The notes under the pieces are model-generated. The model did no database searches. It was given only the letters and a program-made list of their open reading frames with translations, and was not told the DNA's origin. Of a stretch of 64,000 bases of DNA, positions 17,869 to 29,908 are shown piece after piece. The position numbers were made by a program, and so were the translations under genes. The DNA lies in contig CALXPO010000012.1 in NCBI GenBank assembly GCA_944390315.1, positions 62,001-126,000 on the forward strand, in the 5' to 3' direction. The first letter of the stretch is position 1. Each line of letters begins with the position of its first letter. Source of the stretch: an uncultured Alphaproteobacteria bacterium (GTDB taxonomy: Bacteria; Pseudomonadota; Alphaproteobacteria; RF32; CAG-239).

Positions 17869-19404
17869 TTATTTGCGAATAAGCAGAGATTTGCCAGTCA
17901 TTTCGATAGGTTGAACAATATTCAGCAAATCGAGCAAAGTTGGTGAAATATCCGCCAATTTACCATTTTCGAGTCCGATAATATCTCTCGGAGCATTAAT
18001 CAAAACGGCTTGTACATCGCCGACGGTATGTGCGGTATAAGGTTGTCCGGTTTTTTCATCAACCATTTTTTCGACGTTACCGTGATCGGCGGTAACTAAC
18101 AAGACGCCGTTAACTTTTTTAATGGCATTAACAACTTTACCCAAGCAATCATCTACGGCGGCAACGGCTTTGAGTGCAGCTTCCATAATTCCGGTATGAC
18201 CGACCATATCGCCGTTGGCAAAGTTACAGATAATGACATCGAATTTTTTATTTTCGATGGCGTCAATCAAGTGGTCTGTTACTTCATAAACCGACATTTC
18301 GGGTTTGAGGTCATAAGTGGCAACTTTTGGGCTTGGCACCAAAATTCTTGTTTCACCTTCAAATTCTTTTTCTTCGCCGCCGTTAAAGAAGAAAGTAACG
18401 TGAGCATATTTTTCTGTTTCGGCGATTCGGAGCTGAGTTAAGCCGCTTTCGGCGACCATTTCCCCAAAAATATTTTTTAGACTTTCGGGAGGAAACATGG
18501 TTTTCATAAAACGATTATGGTCGACAGAGTATTCAGTCATTCCGACGGCCATTGACAATTTAAAGAATTTTTTGCGTTCAAAGCCGTTAAATTCTTTATC
18601 GGCCAAAGCGTAAAGAATTTCGCGGGCGCGGTCTGCGCGGAAATTTGCCATCAAAACAGCATCGCCGTTTTCAAATCCGCGATAATCTTTAATAACAACC
18701 GGAACAACAAACTCATCGCTGATACCTTGAGCATAAGAAGTTTTAATGGCATTTATGGCATCATTAAAACGTTTTCCGTCACCGAGAGCAATTGCATCGT
18801 AGGCTTTTTCAACTCTATCCCAACGTTTATCTCTGTCCATGGCGTAGAAGCGTCCGGATACGGTTGCAATTTCGACATTATTCATGGACTGTGTATCGTT
18901 GATAAATTGGCTTACGAAGTCAGCGGCGGATTCCGGGGGTGTATCACGACCATCCAAAAAAGCATGAACTTTTGTTTTTATACCATATTTGTTAAGGATT
19001 TTAGCAAGAGCCAAGATATGTGTTTGTGAAGAATGAACACCGCCAGGGGACATTAAGCCCATCAAATGGCAAGTTTTTCCGTTTTGTTTAAGGGTACTAA
19101 TCAATTCTTGCAGAACACTATTATGTTCCAAGCTGCCGTCTTTAACAGCGTTATCTATTTTAGGTAAATCTTGCAAAACAACGCGACCGGCGCCCAAATT
19201 TGTATGTCCCACCTCGGAATTTCCCATTTGTCCTTCGGGCAAACCAACGGCCATTCCTGACGTTTGAATCAAGCAATGCGGGTATTGTTTTAGATATTGA
19301 TGCCAATTAGGCGTATGTCCTTGCTCAATGGCATTATCGGGGGTAATTTCTTTGCGGTATCCCCAACCGTCTAAAATTAACAGCATTACGGGTTTTTGTC
19401 TCAT
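17869..19404 (-). CDS. gpmI: 2,3-bisphosphoglycerate-independent phosphoglycerate mutase
   Basis: GpmI interconverts 3- and 2-phosphoglycerate in glycolysis, using Mn ions and a phosphoserine. I prefer ATG 19404 (MRQKPVMLLILDGWGYR), 511 residues, because AGGATGA lies just before it; an ATG three codons upstream sits too close to that site. Asp12 and the catalytic Ser63 (QMGNSEVGHTNLGAG) are seen, as are HAFLDGRDTPP, VSGRFYAMDRDKRWDR and TADHGNVEKM with the second metal site. The gene is followed 22 bases later by the envC-like gene; the gpmI-envC-ctpA order is common in Proteobacteria. Confidence 0.97.
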   Translation of the reverse strand: MRQKPVMLLILDGWGYRKEITPDNAIEQGHTPNWHQYLKQYPHCLIQTSGMAVGLPEGQMGNSEVGHTNLGAGRVVLQDLPKIDNAVKDGSLEHNSVLQELISTLKQNGKTCHLMGLMSPGGVHSSQTHILALAKILNKYGIKTKVHAFLDGRDTPPESAADFVSQFINDTQSMNNVEIATVSGRFYAMDRDKRWDRVEKAYDAIALGDGKRFNDAINAIKTSYAQGISDEFVVPVVIKDYRGFENGDAVLMANFRADRAREILYALADKEFNGFERKKFFKLSMAVGMTEYSVDHNRFMKTMFPPESLKNIFGEMVAESGLTQLRIAETEKYAHVTFFFNGGEEKEFEGETRILVPSPKVATYDLKPEMSVYEVTDHLIDAIENKKFDVIICNFANGDMVGHTGIMEAALKAVAAVDDCLGKVVNAIKKVNGVLLVTADHGNVEKMVDEKTGQPYTAHTVGDVQAVLINAPRDIIGLENGKLADISPTLLDLLNIVQPIEMTGKSLLIRK

Positions 19405-19522
19405 TTTTATCATCCTTTGTTGTGCGTAAAATTAGGTTTCGATATTTAAGTTGATTATATATAATAACTTTTAGAATAAAAGTCTTATTTGATATATTTT
19501 TCAAAATATTTTACACAAAATT

Positions 19523-21361
19523 TTACTTCTGATTTTCGGCGACAGACATTATTTTTTGCCAAATTTCGGCAGGAAGCGTGCCGCCGCCGACATTTTTCAT
19601 CGGTGAATTATTATCATTTCCGAGCCAAACGGCGGCAACATAATTTTCGCTAAAGCCAACAAACCAGGCGTCTCTAAAATCTTGGGAAGTCCCTGTTTTT
19701 CCTGCAGCAAATCCATTTATTTTTGCTCTTTTCCCTGTTCCGTGATTAATAACTTCTTCCATCATTTCGGTCAAATCTTCGACCGCATCTTCATCCAAAA
19801 TTCGTTGACGGTCGTCTTCTTCGCTGATACGTGTATAAAGCGGATAACCGTCTTTGGTATAAATTTCGGTAATACTATACGGCCAGACGGCATAACCCCC
19901 GTTTGCAATTGAGGCATAAGCCACAGCCATATCCAAGACCTTGACGGCCGAAGCTCCAAGCACCATGGCCGGTGTGTCGTTGATGGGGGTAGATATTCCC
20001 ATTTTATGAGCAGTATCAATGATATCGCTTCTGGAAATTTTACGTGACAAATCGACGGTTGCTAAGTTAAGCGAGCGAACGAAAGCCTCTTTCAGCGTAA
20101 CTGTGCCGTAAAAAGTTTTTGTAGAATTTTGCGGTTTCCATTTGCCGATGGTGATAGGATAATCTTCAATTTCATCATCAACGCTCCATCCGTTTTCGAG
20201 CGCGGTCAAATAAACAAAAGTCTTAAAAGATGAGCCCGGCTGCCGCAAGGCCTGAACCGCACGGTTAAATTGACTTTTTTCATAATTGATGCCGCCGACC
20301 ATGGCTTTGACGGCTCCGCTCATATCCAACACGACCACCGCACCGTTGGTGACGTTTTTGGTTTTGGCGTTGGCCCAAATTGTTTTTCTTAAAATATTTT
20401 CGGCTTGTGTTTGCAGATGCTTATCCAAAGTCGTATAGACATTAATATCATTTTCTCTTTCGCCGATATAAGCGTTAACTTCGTTATAAACCCAGTCGGC
20501 AAAATATTTTCCGCCTTCAAATTTGTCATGAATGCTTGCGCCGATAGACATTTTGAGCGCTTTTTCTCTTTCTTTTTCGGTAATGTAACCGGCATTGACC
20601 ATATTTTTTAAAACCACGCTGGCACGTTCAAGGGCACGTTTTTTGCCGGCGGCGGGATTATAACGGGCGGGAGCTTTGAGCAGACCGGCTAAGATGGCGC
20701 CTTCAAGCATGTTAAGGTCGCGGGAACTTTTTTGAAAATATTTTTGTGAAGCGGCTTCGATTCCGTAAGTGCCGCTGCCCATATAGACACGGTTGAGATA
20801 AAGAGTCAAAATTTGCTCTTTGGAAAATTTGTATTCGAGCCAAAAGGCCATCAGCAATTCTTGCACTTTGCGTTTAATGCTTTTTTGCGGGGTTAAAAAC
20901 AAGTTTTTAGCGACCTGTTGCGTGATGGTACTGGCACCTTGGGCATAACGACCTTTGATGATATTGGTAATCATGGCGCGGCCGAAAGAAATAATGTCAA
21001 AACCAAAGTGAGAATAAAAACGTCTGTCTTCGGTTGCAATAACGGCGTCGGTAACATATTCGGGCAGTTCATAAGGATAAATCACTTCGGAATAAACACT
21101 GCCGTAGGTGGCGATTTCCTGACCGTTTTCGGCAATAATCGTGGTTGAAGGCTGTCTGGTTCGCTCCACGGCTTTTTCGATATCGGGCAGAGTGGCAAAA
21201 CAATAGGCGACATAAGCGGCCACCGCGGCACCGACAATCAGTCCAGCAAAAAGTAAAATTTTGAACCATAACCAAAACAAGTGCTTGTTATTTGCTTTTT
21301 TGTTTTTTGTGTTTTTGGATTTGCTTTTTGAAATTTTTTTCTTTTTTTTCTGTTCCGCCAT
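19523..21361 (-). CDS. class A penicillin-binding protein (PBP1A family, short form)
   Basis: The 612-residue bifunctional enzyme polymerises and cross-links peptidoglycan. It has a Lys-rich cytoplasmic tail (residues 1-27), one membrane helix (29-55), a GT51 glycosyltransferase domain with Glu111 in ATEDRRFYSHFGFD, GASTITQQVAKNLFLT and the LYLNRVYMGSGTYGIEAAS motif, then a transpeptidase domain with Ser377-x-x-Lys380 in QPGSSFKTF, SLN, and KTGTSQDFRDAWFVG. It is shorter than typical alphaproteobacterial PBP1A (about 800 residues) because the insert domain before the transpeptidase is missing. The LpoA-like protein at the left edge is a candidate partner. It is divergent from polA. Confidence 0.93.
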   Translation of the reverse strand: MAEQKKKKKISKSKSKNTKNKKANNKHLFWLWFKILLFAGLIVGAAVAAYVAYCFATLPDIEKAVERTRQPSTTIIAENGQEIATYGSVYSEVIYPYELPEYVTDAVIATEDRRFYSHFGFDIISFGRAMITNIIKGRYAQGASTITQQVAKNLFLTPQKSIKRKVQELLMAFWLEYKFSKEQILTLYLNRVYMGSGTYGIEAASQKYFQKSSRDLNMLEGAILAGLLKAPARYNPAAGKKRALERASVVLKNMVNAGYITEKEREKALKMSIGASIHDKFEGGKYFADWVYNEVNAYIGERENDINVYTTLDKHLQTQAENILRKTIWANAKTKNVTNGAVVVLDMSGAVKAMVGGINYEKSQFNRAVQALRQPGSSFKTFVYLTALENGWSVDDEIEDYPITIGKWKPQNSTKTFYGTVTLKEAFVRSLNLATVDLSRKISRSDIIDTAHKMGISTPINDTPAMVLGASAVKVLDMAVAYASIANGGYAVWPYSITEIYTKDGYPLYTRISEEDDRQRILDEDAVEDLTEMMEEVINHGTGKRAKINGFAAGKTGTSQDFRDAWFVGFSENYVAAVWLGNDNNSPMKNVGGGTLPAEIWQKIMSVAENQK

Positions 21362-21505
21362 TTTTTGTTTTCCGTAATCGATTCGTTACGGATATTATAG
21401 AATAAAAATATCACCAATAAGTTAAGTATAAATCTTAAATGTCGGTTGGATATTGCTGTCAAATGTTTTATATTTGAAAAAAATAATTTTACGAAAGGTT
21501 GTCAG

Positions 21506-24253
21506 ATGGCAAAAAAAATATGTTTGATTGACGGTTCGGGATATATTTTCAGAGCATTTTACGGTCTTCCGCCGCTCAATGCGCCCGACGGTACACCGGT
21601 AAATGCCGTTTATGGTTTTACCAATATGTTTTTGCGCCTGACGAGCAAAATGTGCTGTGATTACAGTTTGGTGCTTTTTGATGCCAAAAGACAAAACTTT
21701 CGCAACGAAATCTTTGCCGATTACAAAGCCACCCGCAAAGAAATTCCCGAAGAATTGATTCCTCAGTTTCCGATTATCCGCGAAGCGGTAAAGGCTCTAA
21801 ATCTGCATTATCTGGAAATGGAAGGATATGAAGCAGACGACCTCATCGCAACTTATACTCAAAAAGCCTTGGCTGAAGGGATGGAAGTCGTGGTTGTTTC
21901 CGCCGATAAAGATTTGATGCAGTTGATAAGAAAAGGGGTAGAATTTTATGACCCGATGAAAGACAAATTTTTTACCCCCGAAGACGTTAAAGAAAAATTC
22001 GGCGTCTATCCCGACAAAGTGGTTGATGTTCAGGCGCTTTCGGGCGACAGTACCGACAATGTTCCCGGTGTCCCCGGTATCGGTCCGAAAACGGCGGCGG
22101 AGTTGGTCAATACATACGGTTCTTTGGAAGAAGTTTTGATCCACGCCGGAGAAATCAAACAAAACAAACGCCGTGAAACTTTGCTTGCCAATTTGGACAA
22201 CGCCCGCATTTCTTTGCAGTTGGTTAAGTTAAAAGACGATGTTCCGGTTGAAAAAGCGCCCGACGAATATCATTGCCGTTGTCCCGAACAGGCGGCAGTG
22301 GAAAATTTTGCCGATAAATATGGATTTAACAGTTTGAAAGCCAGGCTGTCGCGTTGGGTTGAAGAGCAATGCGCAAAAGTTCACGATGAGCCGATAAAAA
22401 TTGAAATCATAAAGAACTATCGCTTAATCGACGATAAAAAGGAACTGGAAAACATCAAACAAAAAATTATTGAAAACGGTCTGTTTGCGTTAAAAGTCTT
22501 TACCGACGGTGACAATCCGATTTTTGATACGGCCGTCGGTGTTGCCGTTACGGTGGCGGCGGGAGAGGCTTATTATCTGCCTTTGCCGAAGATGAAATCA
22601 AAAAATGACAATTTTGATTTGTTTTCCGTTGCCGAAAATAAACAGCCGCAAATTTTGACGGCAGAAGAAGCGGCTGATTTTCTGTTTTCTTTACTTGGTG
22701 ACGAGCGCTTGCTCAAAATCGGTCACAATCTGAAAAAAGACATTCACTTTTTATGCAATCACTTTCAAAAGCAAAGCTCTTTTGCGCCTTATGATGATGT
22801 TGAGATTATGTCTTATGTTCTCGATTCGTCAAACCACGGACACGGGCTGAGAGAACTGTCGGATTTATTTTTGGGATGTAAAATAAAGGATTCGGAAACG
22901 GTGCTTGGCAGCGGCAAACAAAAAATTGCCCCGACGGCCGTTGATGTGAATATTGCTACGGAATATGTTTGCGAACAGGCGGATATGATTTTGCGTTTGT
23001 ACAAAATTTTGCGCGCCCGCTTGGTTGCCGAAAAAGCGACAACGATTTACGAACATTATGACCGACCGTTGGCGGCAACTCTGTTTGAAATGGAAAAAAA
23101 CGGAATAAAAATCAATACCGACGAACTCAAAAAATTGAGCGGTGAATTGGCATTGAAAATGCAGGAGTTGGAAAAAGAGATTTATGCTCTGGCGGGAGAA
23201 GAATTTAATTTGGGTTCACCCAAGCAAATCGGCGAAATTTTGTATAACAAACTGGGCTTGAAAGGCAAAAAGAGCGCCGGCGGCGGCTTTCAGACCGGTG
23301 CGGAAGTTTTGGAAAAAATGGCGGAGGAGCACCCTCTGCCGGCCAAGATTTTGGAATGGCGCGGCTACGCCAAACTCAAATCAACTTATACCGATGCTCT
23401 GTTGCCGCTGATAGATAAAAACGGGCGCCTGCACACGACTTACAGTCAAACCACGGTCAATACGGGACGTTTAGCCTCAAATAACCCCAATCTGCAAAAT
23501 ATTCCGATACGCAGTGAGGAGGGGCTGAAGATTCGTCGTTGTTTTGTTGCTAAAAAGGGATATAAATTGGTATCGGCTGACTATTCGCAGGTAGAATTGC
23601 GGCTGATGGCGGTGGTTGCCGACGTCAAAGCCTTGAAAGCGGCTTTTGCGGCGGGAATAGATGTTCATACAGCAACTGCAATGCAGGTTTTCGGACTGAC
23701 GAAAGAGGAGGTGACGCCAAACATCCGTCGCCACGCCAAAGCGATTAATTTCGGAGTAATCTACGGCATTTCACAATACGGCTTGGCCAAACAAATCGGC
23801 ACCACCAACGAAGAAGCCAAAGGATATATTGATACCTATTTTACCAAAATGCCCGAGATAAAAGCCTATATGGAAAGAACGATAGACTTTGCCCGCAAAA
23901 ACGGTTATGTACTGACGCCGTTCGGGCGTAAATGTTCGGTTTTGGGAATTAATGACAAAAACGGTCGGGTAGTGTCTTTTGCCGAACGTGCCGCCATCAA
24001 TGCACCGCTGCAGGGCGGTGCCGCCGACATTATGAAAAAAGCAATGAACAGTGTGTTTGAACTTTTGCAAAATAGTTCATATGACGCCAAAATCTTGCTT
24101 CAGGTTCATGATGAACTGGTACTGGAAGTTGTTGAAAACGAGGCTGAAGAAGTCGGACAATTGCTCAAACAAACAATGGAAAATGCGGTCGATTATGACG
24201 TTAAGTTTGAAGCGGAAGTCGGTATCGGCGATAATTGGACCGAAGCACACTAA
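21506..24253 (+). CDS. polA: DNA polymerase I with a degenerate 3'-5' exonuclease domain
   Basis: I start at ATG 21506 (MAKKICLIDGSGYIFRAF), preceded by GAAAGG; the protein has 915 residues. The 5'-3' nuclease domain is intact (EGYEADDLIATY, VVVSADKDLMQLI, VPGIGPKTAAELV). The polymerase domain is intact too (VSADYSQVELRLMA, RRHAKAINFGVIYGIS, LQVHDELVLEV). The middle domain keeps the exonuclease fold, but motif I reads FALKVFT, placing Lys330 and Phe332 where E. coli has catalytic Asp355 and Glu357. Motif III reads YVCEQAD, with Gln for Asp501; motif II Asp (NLKKD) remains. Proofreading is therefore predicted to be lost, as in Taq-type enzymes. A probable weak terminator follows before gyrB. 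Confidence 0.95.
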   Translation: MAKKICLIDGSGYIFRAFYGLPPLNAPDGTPVNAVYGFTNMFLRLTSKMCCDYSLVLFDAKRQNFRNEIFADYKATRKEIPEELIPQFPIIREAVKALNLHYLEMEGYEADDLIATYTQKALAEGMEVVVVSADKDLMQLIRKGVEFYDPMKDKFFTPEDVKEKFGVYPDKVVDVQALSGDSTDNVPGVPGIGPKTAAELVNTYGSLEEVLIHAGEIKQNKRRETLLANLDNARISLQLVKLKDDVPVEKAPDEYHCRCPEQAAVENFADKYGFNSLKARLSRWVEEQCAKVHDEPIKIEIIKNYRLIDDKKELENIKQKIIENGLFALKVFTDGDNPIFDTAVGVAVTVAAGEAYYLPLPKMKSKNDNFDLFSVAENKQPQILTAEEAADFLFSLLGDERLLKIGHNLKKDIHFLCNHFQKQSSFAPYDDVEIMSYVLDSSNHGHGLRELSDLFLGCKIKDSETVLGSGKQKIAPTAVDVNIATEYVCEQADMILRLYKILRARLVAEKATTIYEHYDRPLAATLFEMEKNGIKINTDELKKLSGELALKMQELEKEIYALAGEEFNLGSPKQIGEILYNKLGLKGKKSAGGGFQTGAEVLEKMAEEHPLPAKILEWRGYAKLKSTYTDALLPLIDKNGRLHTTYSQTTVNTGRLASNNPNLQNIPIRSEEGLKIRRCFVAKKGYKLVSADYSQVELRLMAVVADVKALKAAFAAGIDVHTATAMQVFGLTKEEVTPNIRRHAKAINFGVIYGISQYGLAKQIGTTNEEAKGYIDTYFTKMPEIKAYMERTIDFARKNGYVLTPFGRKCSVLGINDKNGRVVSFAERAAINAPLQGGAADIMKKAMNSVFELLQNSSYDAKILLQVHDELVLEVVENEAEEVGQLLKQTMENAVDYDVKFEAEVGIGDNWTEAH

Positions 24254-24283
24254 AAAGCTGGGAAATACGCTCAAGATAGACAC

Positions 24284-24312
24284 AAAAAAAGGGGGATAAA
24301 TCCAACTTTTTT
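24284..24312 (+). terminator. possible polA terminator (imperfect)
   Basis: A short hairpin GGA-TAAA-TCC is extended by one G-C pair across a two-base mismatch and by a seven-A/six-T stem, ending in a T-run. It lies between polA and gyrB. The mismatch makes its strength uncertain. Confidence 0.4.
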
Positions 24313-24372
24313 GCTTGGGTTTTACTTTTAAATATAGTATGTTTACAGACAGTGAAAAAAAGAAGAAAATAA

Positions 24373-26841
<2,469 letters not shown>

Positions 26842-26862
26842 TCAGTAAAAATTACGCAAAAC

Positions 26863-26896
26863 AAAAATCCCTCTGCCTTAAAGCGGAGGGATTTTT
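26863..26896. terminator. bidirectional terminator between gyrB and ABC transporter gene
   Basis: A 14-base-pair stem (26863-26876 with 26883-26896), core TCCCTC/GAGGGA with one G-T pair, is flanked by A- and T-runs and has a six-base loop. It serves the two convergent genes. Confidence 0.9.
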
Positions 26897-26910
26897 GGTT
26901 GCTTGCTTTC

Positions 26911-28659
26911 CTATTTTCCGACAAAGCCGTTGATTTGCATATTGTAGAGCTTGTAATAGAGCCCTTTTTTAGCCAGCAGCTCATCATGAGATCCGCTTTC
27001 AACAATCTTTCCTTTTTCAAAGACAAGGATTCTATCCATTTCACGCAAGGTTGAAAGGCGGTGAGCAATGGCCAAGACGGTTTTCCCTTTCATGAGATTA
27101 GAAAGAGATTTTTGAATATGCCTTTCACTTTGGCTATCCAAAGCCGAAGTTGCTTCGTCAAAAATTAAAATAGGTGCATTTTTCAAAATGGCACGGGCTA
27201 TAGCGATTCTTTGCCTTTCACCGCCCGAAAGAATAACGCCTCTGTCACCGACTTTGGTCTGATAACCGTCGGGAAAATCTTTGATAAAAATATCGGCATA
27301 GGCTTTTTTGGCAGCCGCCTGTACCTGTTTGAGAGAAGCGTCGGTGTCGCCGTAACGAATATTGTCAAATAAGGAGCGGTTGAATAGGCATACATCCTGC
27401 GGAATGCTCGAAATATGGCGATGGAGCGAATTTTGGGTAAATTTGCGTATGTCCGTGCCGTTAATTTTGATTGCCCCTTGATTAACGTCGTAAAAGCGGC
27501 TGACGAGTTTAACAAAAGTAGATTTTCCCGAACCGGACAATCCGACCAGACCGACTTTTTCGCGAGGTTTAATTGTTACCGACAGATTTTTAAACAGCGG
27601 ATTGCGGTCATCATAGCCGAAACAAACCTTATCAAACACGATTTCAGCTTTTTTGGCTTTAAGCTCTTTGGCATCCGGGGTATCGACAATCTCGGGTTCT
27701 ACGGCCAGAGTTTCGAGCGAAGAAGTAATGTTTCCGCCGATACGCGCAATATTGTTGTAACTCCATGACAACGAGAAGGCGACATGGGAAACAGTCATAA
27801 ACAAAGTGTTGGCATAAATCAGTTCGGTTGCATTTATCAGACCGTTTTTGAGCATTAAAATCGAAATACCCAGAAAACCGGCCAAAGATAGAACTGTAAC
27901 CGTTTGCTGTATCATACGGATAATTCCCATCACAAATTTTTCTTTGGTTTCGGCTTGGCGAAGCAAACGTAATGATTTTAACAAATTGATTTTTTCAAAC
28001 TTGAAATTGGCAAAACTTTTAATTTCGCTATAATTGGCGAGAGCATCAACAATTGTTCCGTTTGCGGCACTACGCTGTTTTCCGGTTTCTTTTCCGAGTT
28101 TGCGTCTGGTCAAGCCCAGTTTACGGCTTACGAGGATAATAACAGCTAACCAAAAAGCAATAATTAAACCAAAATATTTGCTGACTAAACAAAGAGCAAT
28201 CGTTTTGACCAACAAATTTGTAATTGTGTAAGAAAGCTCATAACACATGTTTGCCAAATCAATGGTGCTACTGGCCAACAACTGCACTTTTCCGGAAATA
28301 TTCCCCGTCATTTCTTTAGAGAAAAAAGAGATGGATTGTCGGTTAACGTCTTCAAAAGTATCTTTAATGACCATGGTGTGCATTTTAGGCAAAAAGCGGG
28401 CAATGATAAACATTGAACTTTCGGCAATGAGCATTCCGAGTAAAAAAATACCGGCAAAAAGCAGAGTATATTCATAGAGTAAATTCCAGTCGATTGAAGA
28501 ACCGTCTTTAGGAACGACAGCTTCGTAGATTTTTGCCATATAATAAGAGCTTATAGTTTCGGTGATTTGCCGAAAAATAGTTAGCGTAAAGATAAAAATA
28601 AAAGCAAATTTGAAAAATTTTACATATTTCCAAACAAAACGAGTAGGCGTTTTTTCCAT
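26911..28659 (-). CDS. ABC exporter, fused permease and ATPase
   Basis: The 582-residue half-transporter has a type IV (MsbA-like) membrane domain with about six helices (residues 15-310) and a nucleotide-binding domain. It shows Walker A GLSGSGKST, Q-loop SSIPQDVCLFN, signature ILSGGERQRIAIARAIL, Walker B ILIFDEATSALD and the H-loop AIAHRLSTL. It would work as a homodimer in the inner membrane, exporting a lipid, peptide or drug; the sequence does not say which. It stands alone, converging on gyrB and divergent from the unknown gene at 28740. Confidence 0.92.
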   Translation of the reverse strand: MEKTPTRFVWKYVKFFKFAFIFIFTLTIFRQITETISSYYMAKIYEAVVPKDGSSIDWNLLYEYTLLFAGIFLLGMLIAESSMFIIARFLPKMHTMVIKDTFEDVNRQSISFFSKEMTGNISGKVQLLASSTIDLANMCYELSYTITNLLVKTIALCLVSKYFGLIIAFWLAVIILVSRKLGLTRRKLGKETGKQRSAANGTIVDALANYSEIKSFANFKFEKINLLKSLRLLRQAETKEKFVMGIIRMIQQTVTVLSLAGFLGISILMLKNGLINATELIYANTLFMTVSHVAFSLSWSYNNIARIGGNITSSLETLAVEPEIVDTPDAKELKAKKAEIVFDKVCFGYDDRNPLFKNLSVTIKPREKVGLVGLSGSGKSTFVKLVSRFYDVNQGAIKINGTDIRKFTQNSLHRHISSIPQDVCLFNRSLFDNIRYGDTDASLKQVQAAAKKAYADIFIKDFPDGYQTKVGDRGVILSGGERQRIAIARAILKNAPILIFDEATSALDSQSERHIQKSLSNLMKGKTVLAIAHRLSTLREMDRILVFEKGKIVESGSHDELLAKKGLYYKLYNMQINGFVGK

Positions 28660-28739
28660 TTTTACAAACTCAAAATTGACTCTTTTAGGTGAATGTATTA
28701 CTATGCAATAAAATCAATATTATCATAAAGGATAACAAA

Positions 28740-29165
28740 ATGGAAACACAATATTATACCGTTGTCGAAAAACAAGATTTCTTTGAAATTATTGAGAATA
28801 AATATGGAGAATTAGCAATTTTTATTGACGCTCGCGACGGTACGCCGGTCAATCCTGTTTTGGAATTTGACGGTAAAAAAACAGCGTTGCTTAAAAGAGA
28901 CGGACGTTTAGCGGTAAAACTGGATAATATTGACGAAGAAACGAAAGGTCCTTTGGCCGAAGCCGAATTTGTGATGATTGTCGAATTACAAGGCAAAATG
29001 GTCGAACGCGTATATGCCGTTCCGGTTGATAATGTCGAAGAAATTGTATTCAAAGGTCGTCAAACCCGTGCGGATGAATTGATTATGGCTAAAAGTAAAG
29101 AAGACGTCATAAAAAGCTTTGGTGCAATTAATTTCTGGACTGGCGGCAGTACGGAAAAAAAATAG
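28740..29165 (+). CDS. small protein of unknown function upstream of PTS genes
   Basis: I start at ATG 28740 (METQYYTVVEKQDFF) because AAGGATA lies seven bases before it; 141 residues result. I do not recognise the family. The sequence is soluble, beta-rich and acidic: LAIFIDARDGTPVNPVLEFD, KKTALLKRDGRLAVKLDNID, and FVMIVELQGKMVERVYAVPV. The C-terminal third is helical (TRADELIMAKSKEDVIKSFG). It lies 14 bases before the EIIA gene and most likely shares its transcript, so a link with the PTS is possible. In many Alphaproteobacteria hprK occupies this place, but no P-loop or HprK motif is present here. Confidence 0.7.
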   Translation: METQYYTVVEKQDFFEIIENKYGELAIFIDARDGTPVNPVLEFDGKKTALLKRDGRLAVKLDNIDEETKGPLAEAEFVMIVELQGKMVERVYAVPVDNVEEIVFKGRQTRADELIMAKSKEDVIKSFGAINFWTGGSTEKK

Positions 29166-29179
29166 GAAAAGAGAAATAA

Positions 29180-29578
29180 ATGATAGGATTGGTGCTTGTT
29201 ACTCACGGCAATCTGGCTAATGAGTTTGTTGCGGCAATGCAACATGTGGTTGGACCACAGGAAAATATTGCGACCGTATGTATCGGCCCCGATGACGATA
29301 TGGAAATCCGTCGGCAGGAAATTTTGACCAAAGTTGAAAATGTTGATTCGGGCAGCGGTGTGATTGTGTTGACAGATATGTTCGGCGGTACACCTTCAAA
29401 TTTGGCAATTTCAATTATGGATAAGGCAAAAGTAGAGATTCTGGCCGGTGTTAACTTGCCTATGTTAATAAAATTAGCGTCTTTGCGTAAGGAAAAAAAC
29501 TTAAAAGAAAGCGTTATGGGTGCTCAGGAAGCCGGTAAAAAATATATAAACGTCGCTTCTCAGATTCTTGGTGGCTAA
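29180..29578 (+). CDS. PTS system EIIA component, mannose/fructose family
   Basis: The 132-residue protein matches EIIA-Man. The phosphorylated His9 sits in GLVLVTHGNLANEF, and VIVLTDMFGGTPSNLA is the second family signature, followed by VEILAGVNLPMLIKL. It accepts a phosphoryl group from HPr. In Alphaproteobacteria this protein is usually regulatory, not part of a sugar permease, and no EIIB, EIIC or EIID lies nearby, which fits a regulatory role. The HPr gene follows at once (one base between stop and start). Confidence 0.94.
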   Translation: MIGLVLVTHGNLANEFVAAMQHVVGPQENIATVCIGPDDDMEIRRQEILTKVENVDSGSGVIVLTDMFGGTPSNLAISIMDKAKVEILAGVNLPMLIKLASLRKEKNLKESVMGAQEAGKKYINVASQILGG

Positions 29579-29579
29579 G

Positions 29580-29858
29580 ATGAGCGAAGAAATTTTTTCG
29601 GTTGAGTTGGAAATTAAAAATCGCAAAGGTCTGCATGCCAGAGCGGCGGCAGCCTTTGTTAAAGCTATTGAAAATATGGATGCAAAAGTTGAAGTAGAGC
29701 GCATGGGGCAAATTGTCAGCGGCGATTCGATTATGGGTCTGATGATGTTGGCCGCCTCCAAAGGTACAACGATAAAAATATCGGCTATGGGAAAAGATGC
29801 TTCCGAAGCCATATCCAGATTGACGAAACTCATCAATTCCAAATTTGGCGAAGATTAA
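29580..29858 (+). CDS. ptsH: phosphocarrier protein HPr
   Basis: The 92-residue HPr has the EI-phosphorylated His19 in NRKGLHARAAAAF and the regulatory-site Ser50 in VSGDSIMGLMML, so both phosphorylation sites known from regulatory HPr are kept. I start at ATG 29580, just after the EIIA stop, with GGTGG upstream. It would pass phosphate from enzyme I (ptsP or ptsI, not in this window) to the EIIA encoded just upstream. No HprK is in the window to use Ser50. A terminator follows immediately. Confidence 0.94.
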   Translation: MSEEIFSVELEIKNRKGLHARAAAAFVKAIENMDAKVEVERMGQIVSGDSIMGLMMLAASKGTTIKISAMGKDASEAISRLTKLINSKFGED

Positions 29859-29859
29859 G

Positions 29860-29889
29860 AAAAAGCTCCCTATTTTAGGGAGTTTTTTT
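29860..29889 (+). terminator. intrinsic terminator after HPr gene
   Basis: A hairpin with core CTCCCTA/TAGGGAG (29866-29872 with 29876-29882) is preceded by A-run and followed by a T-run. It directly follows the HPr stop codon. Confidence 0.9.
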
Positions 29890-29908
29890 ATTAGTGCCTT
29901 ACAGAAAA

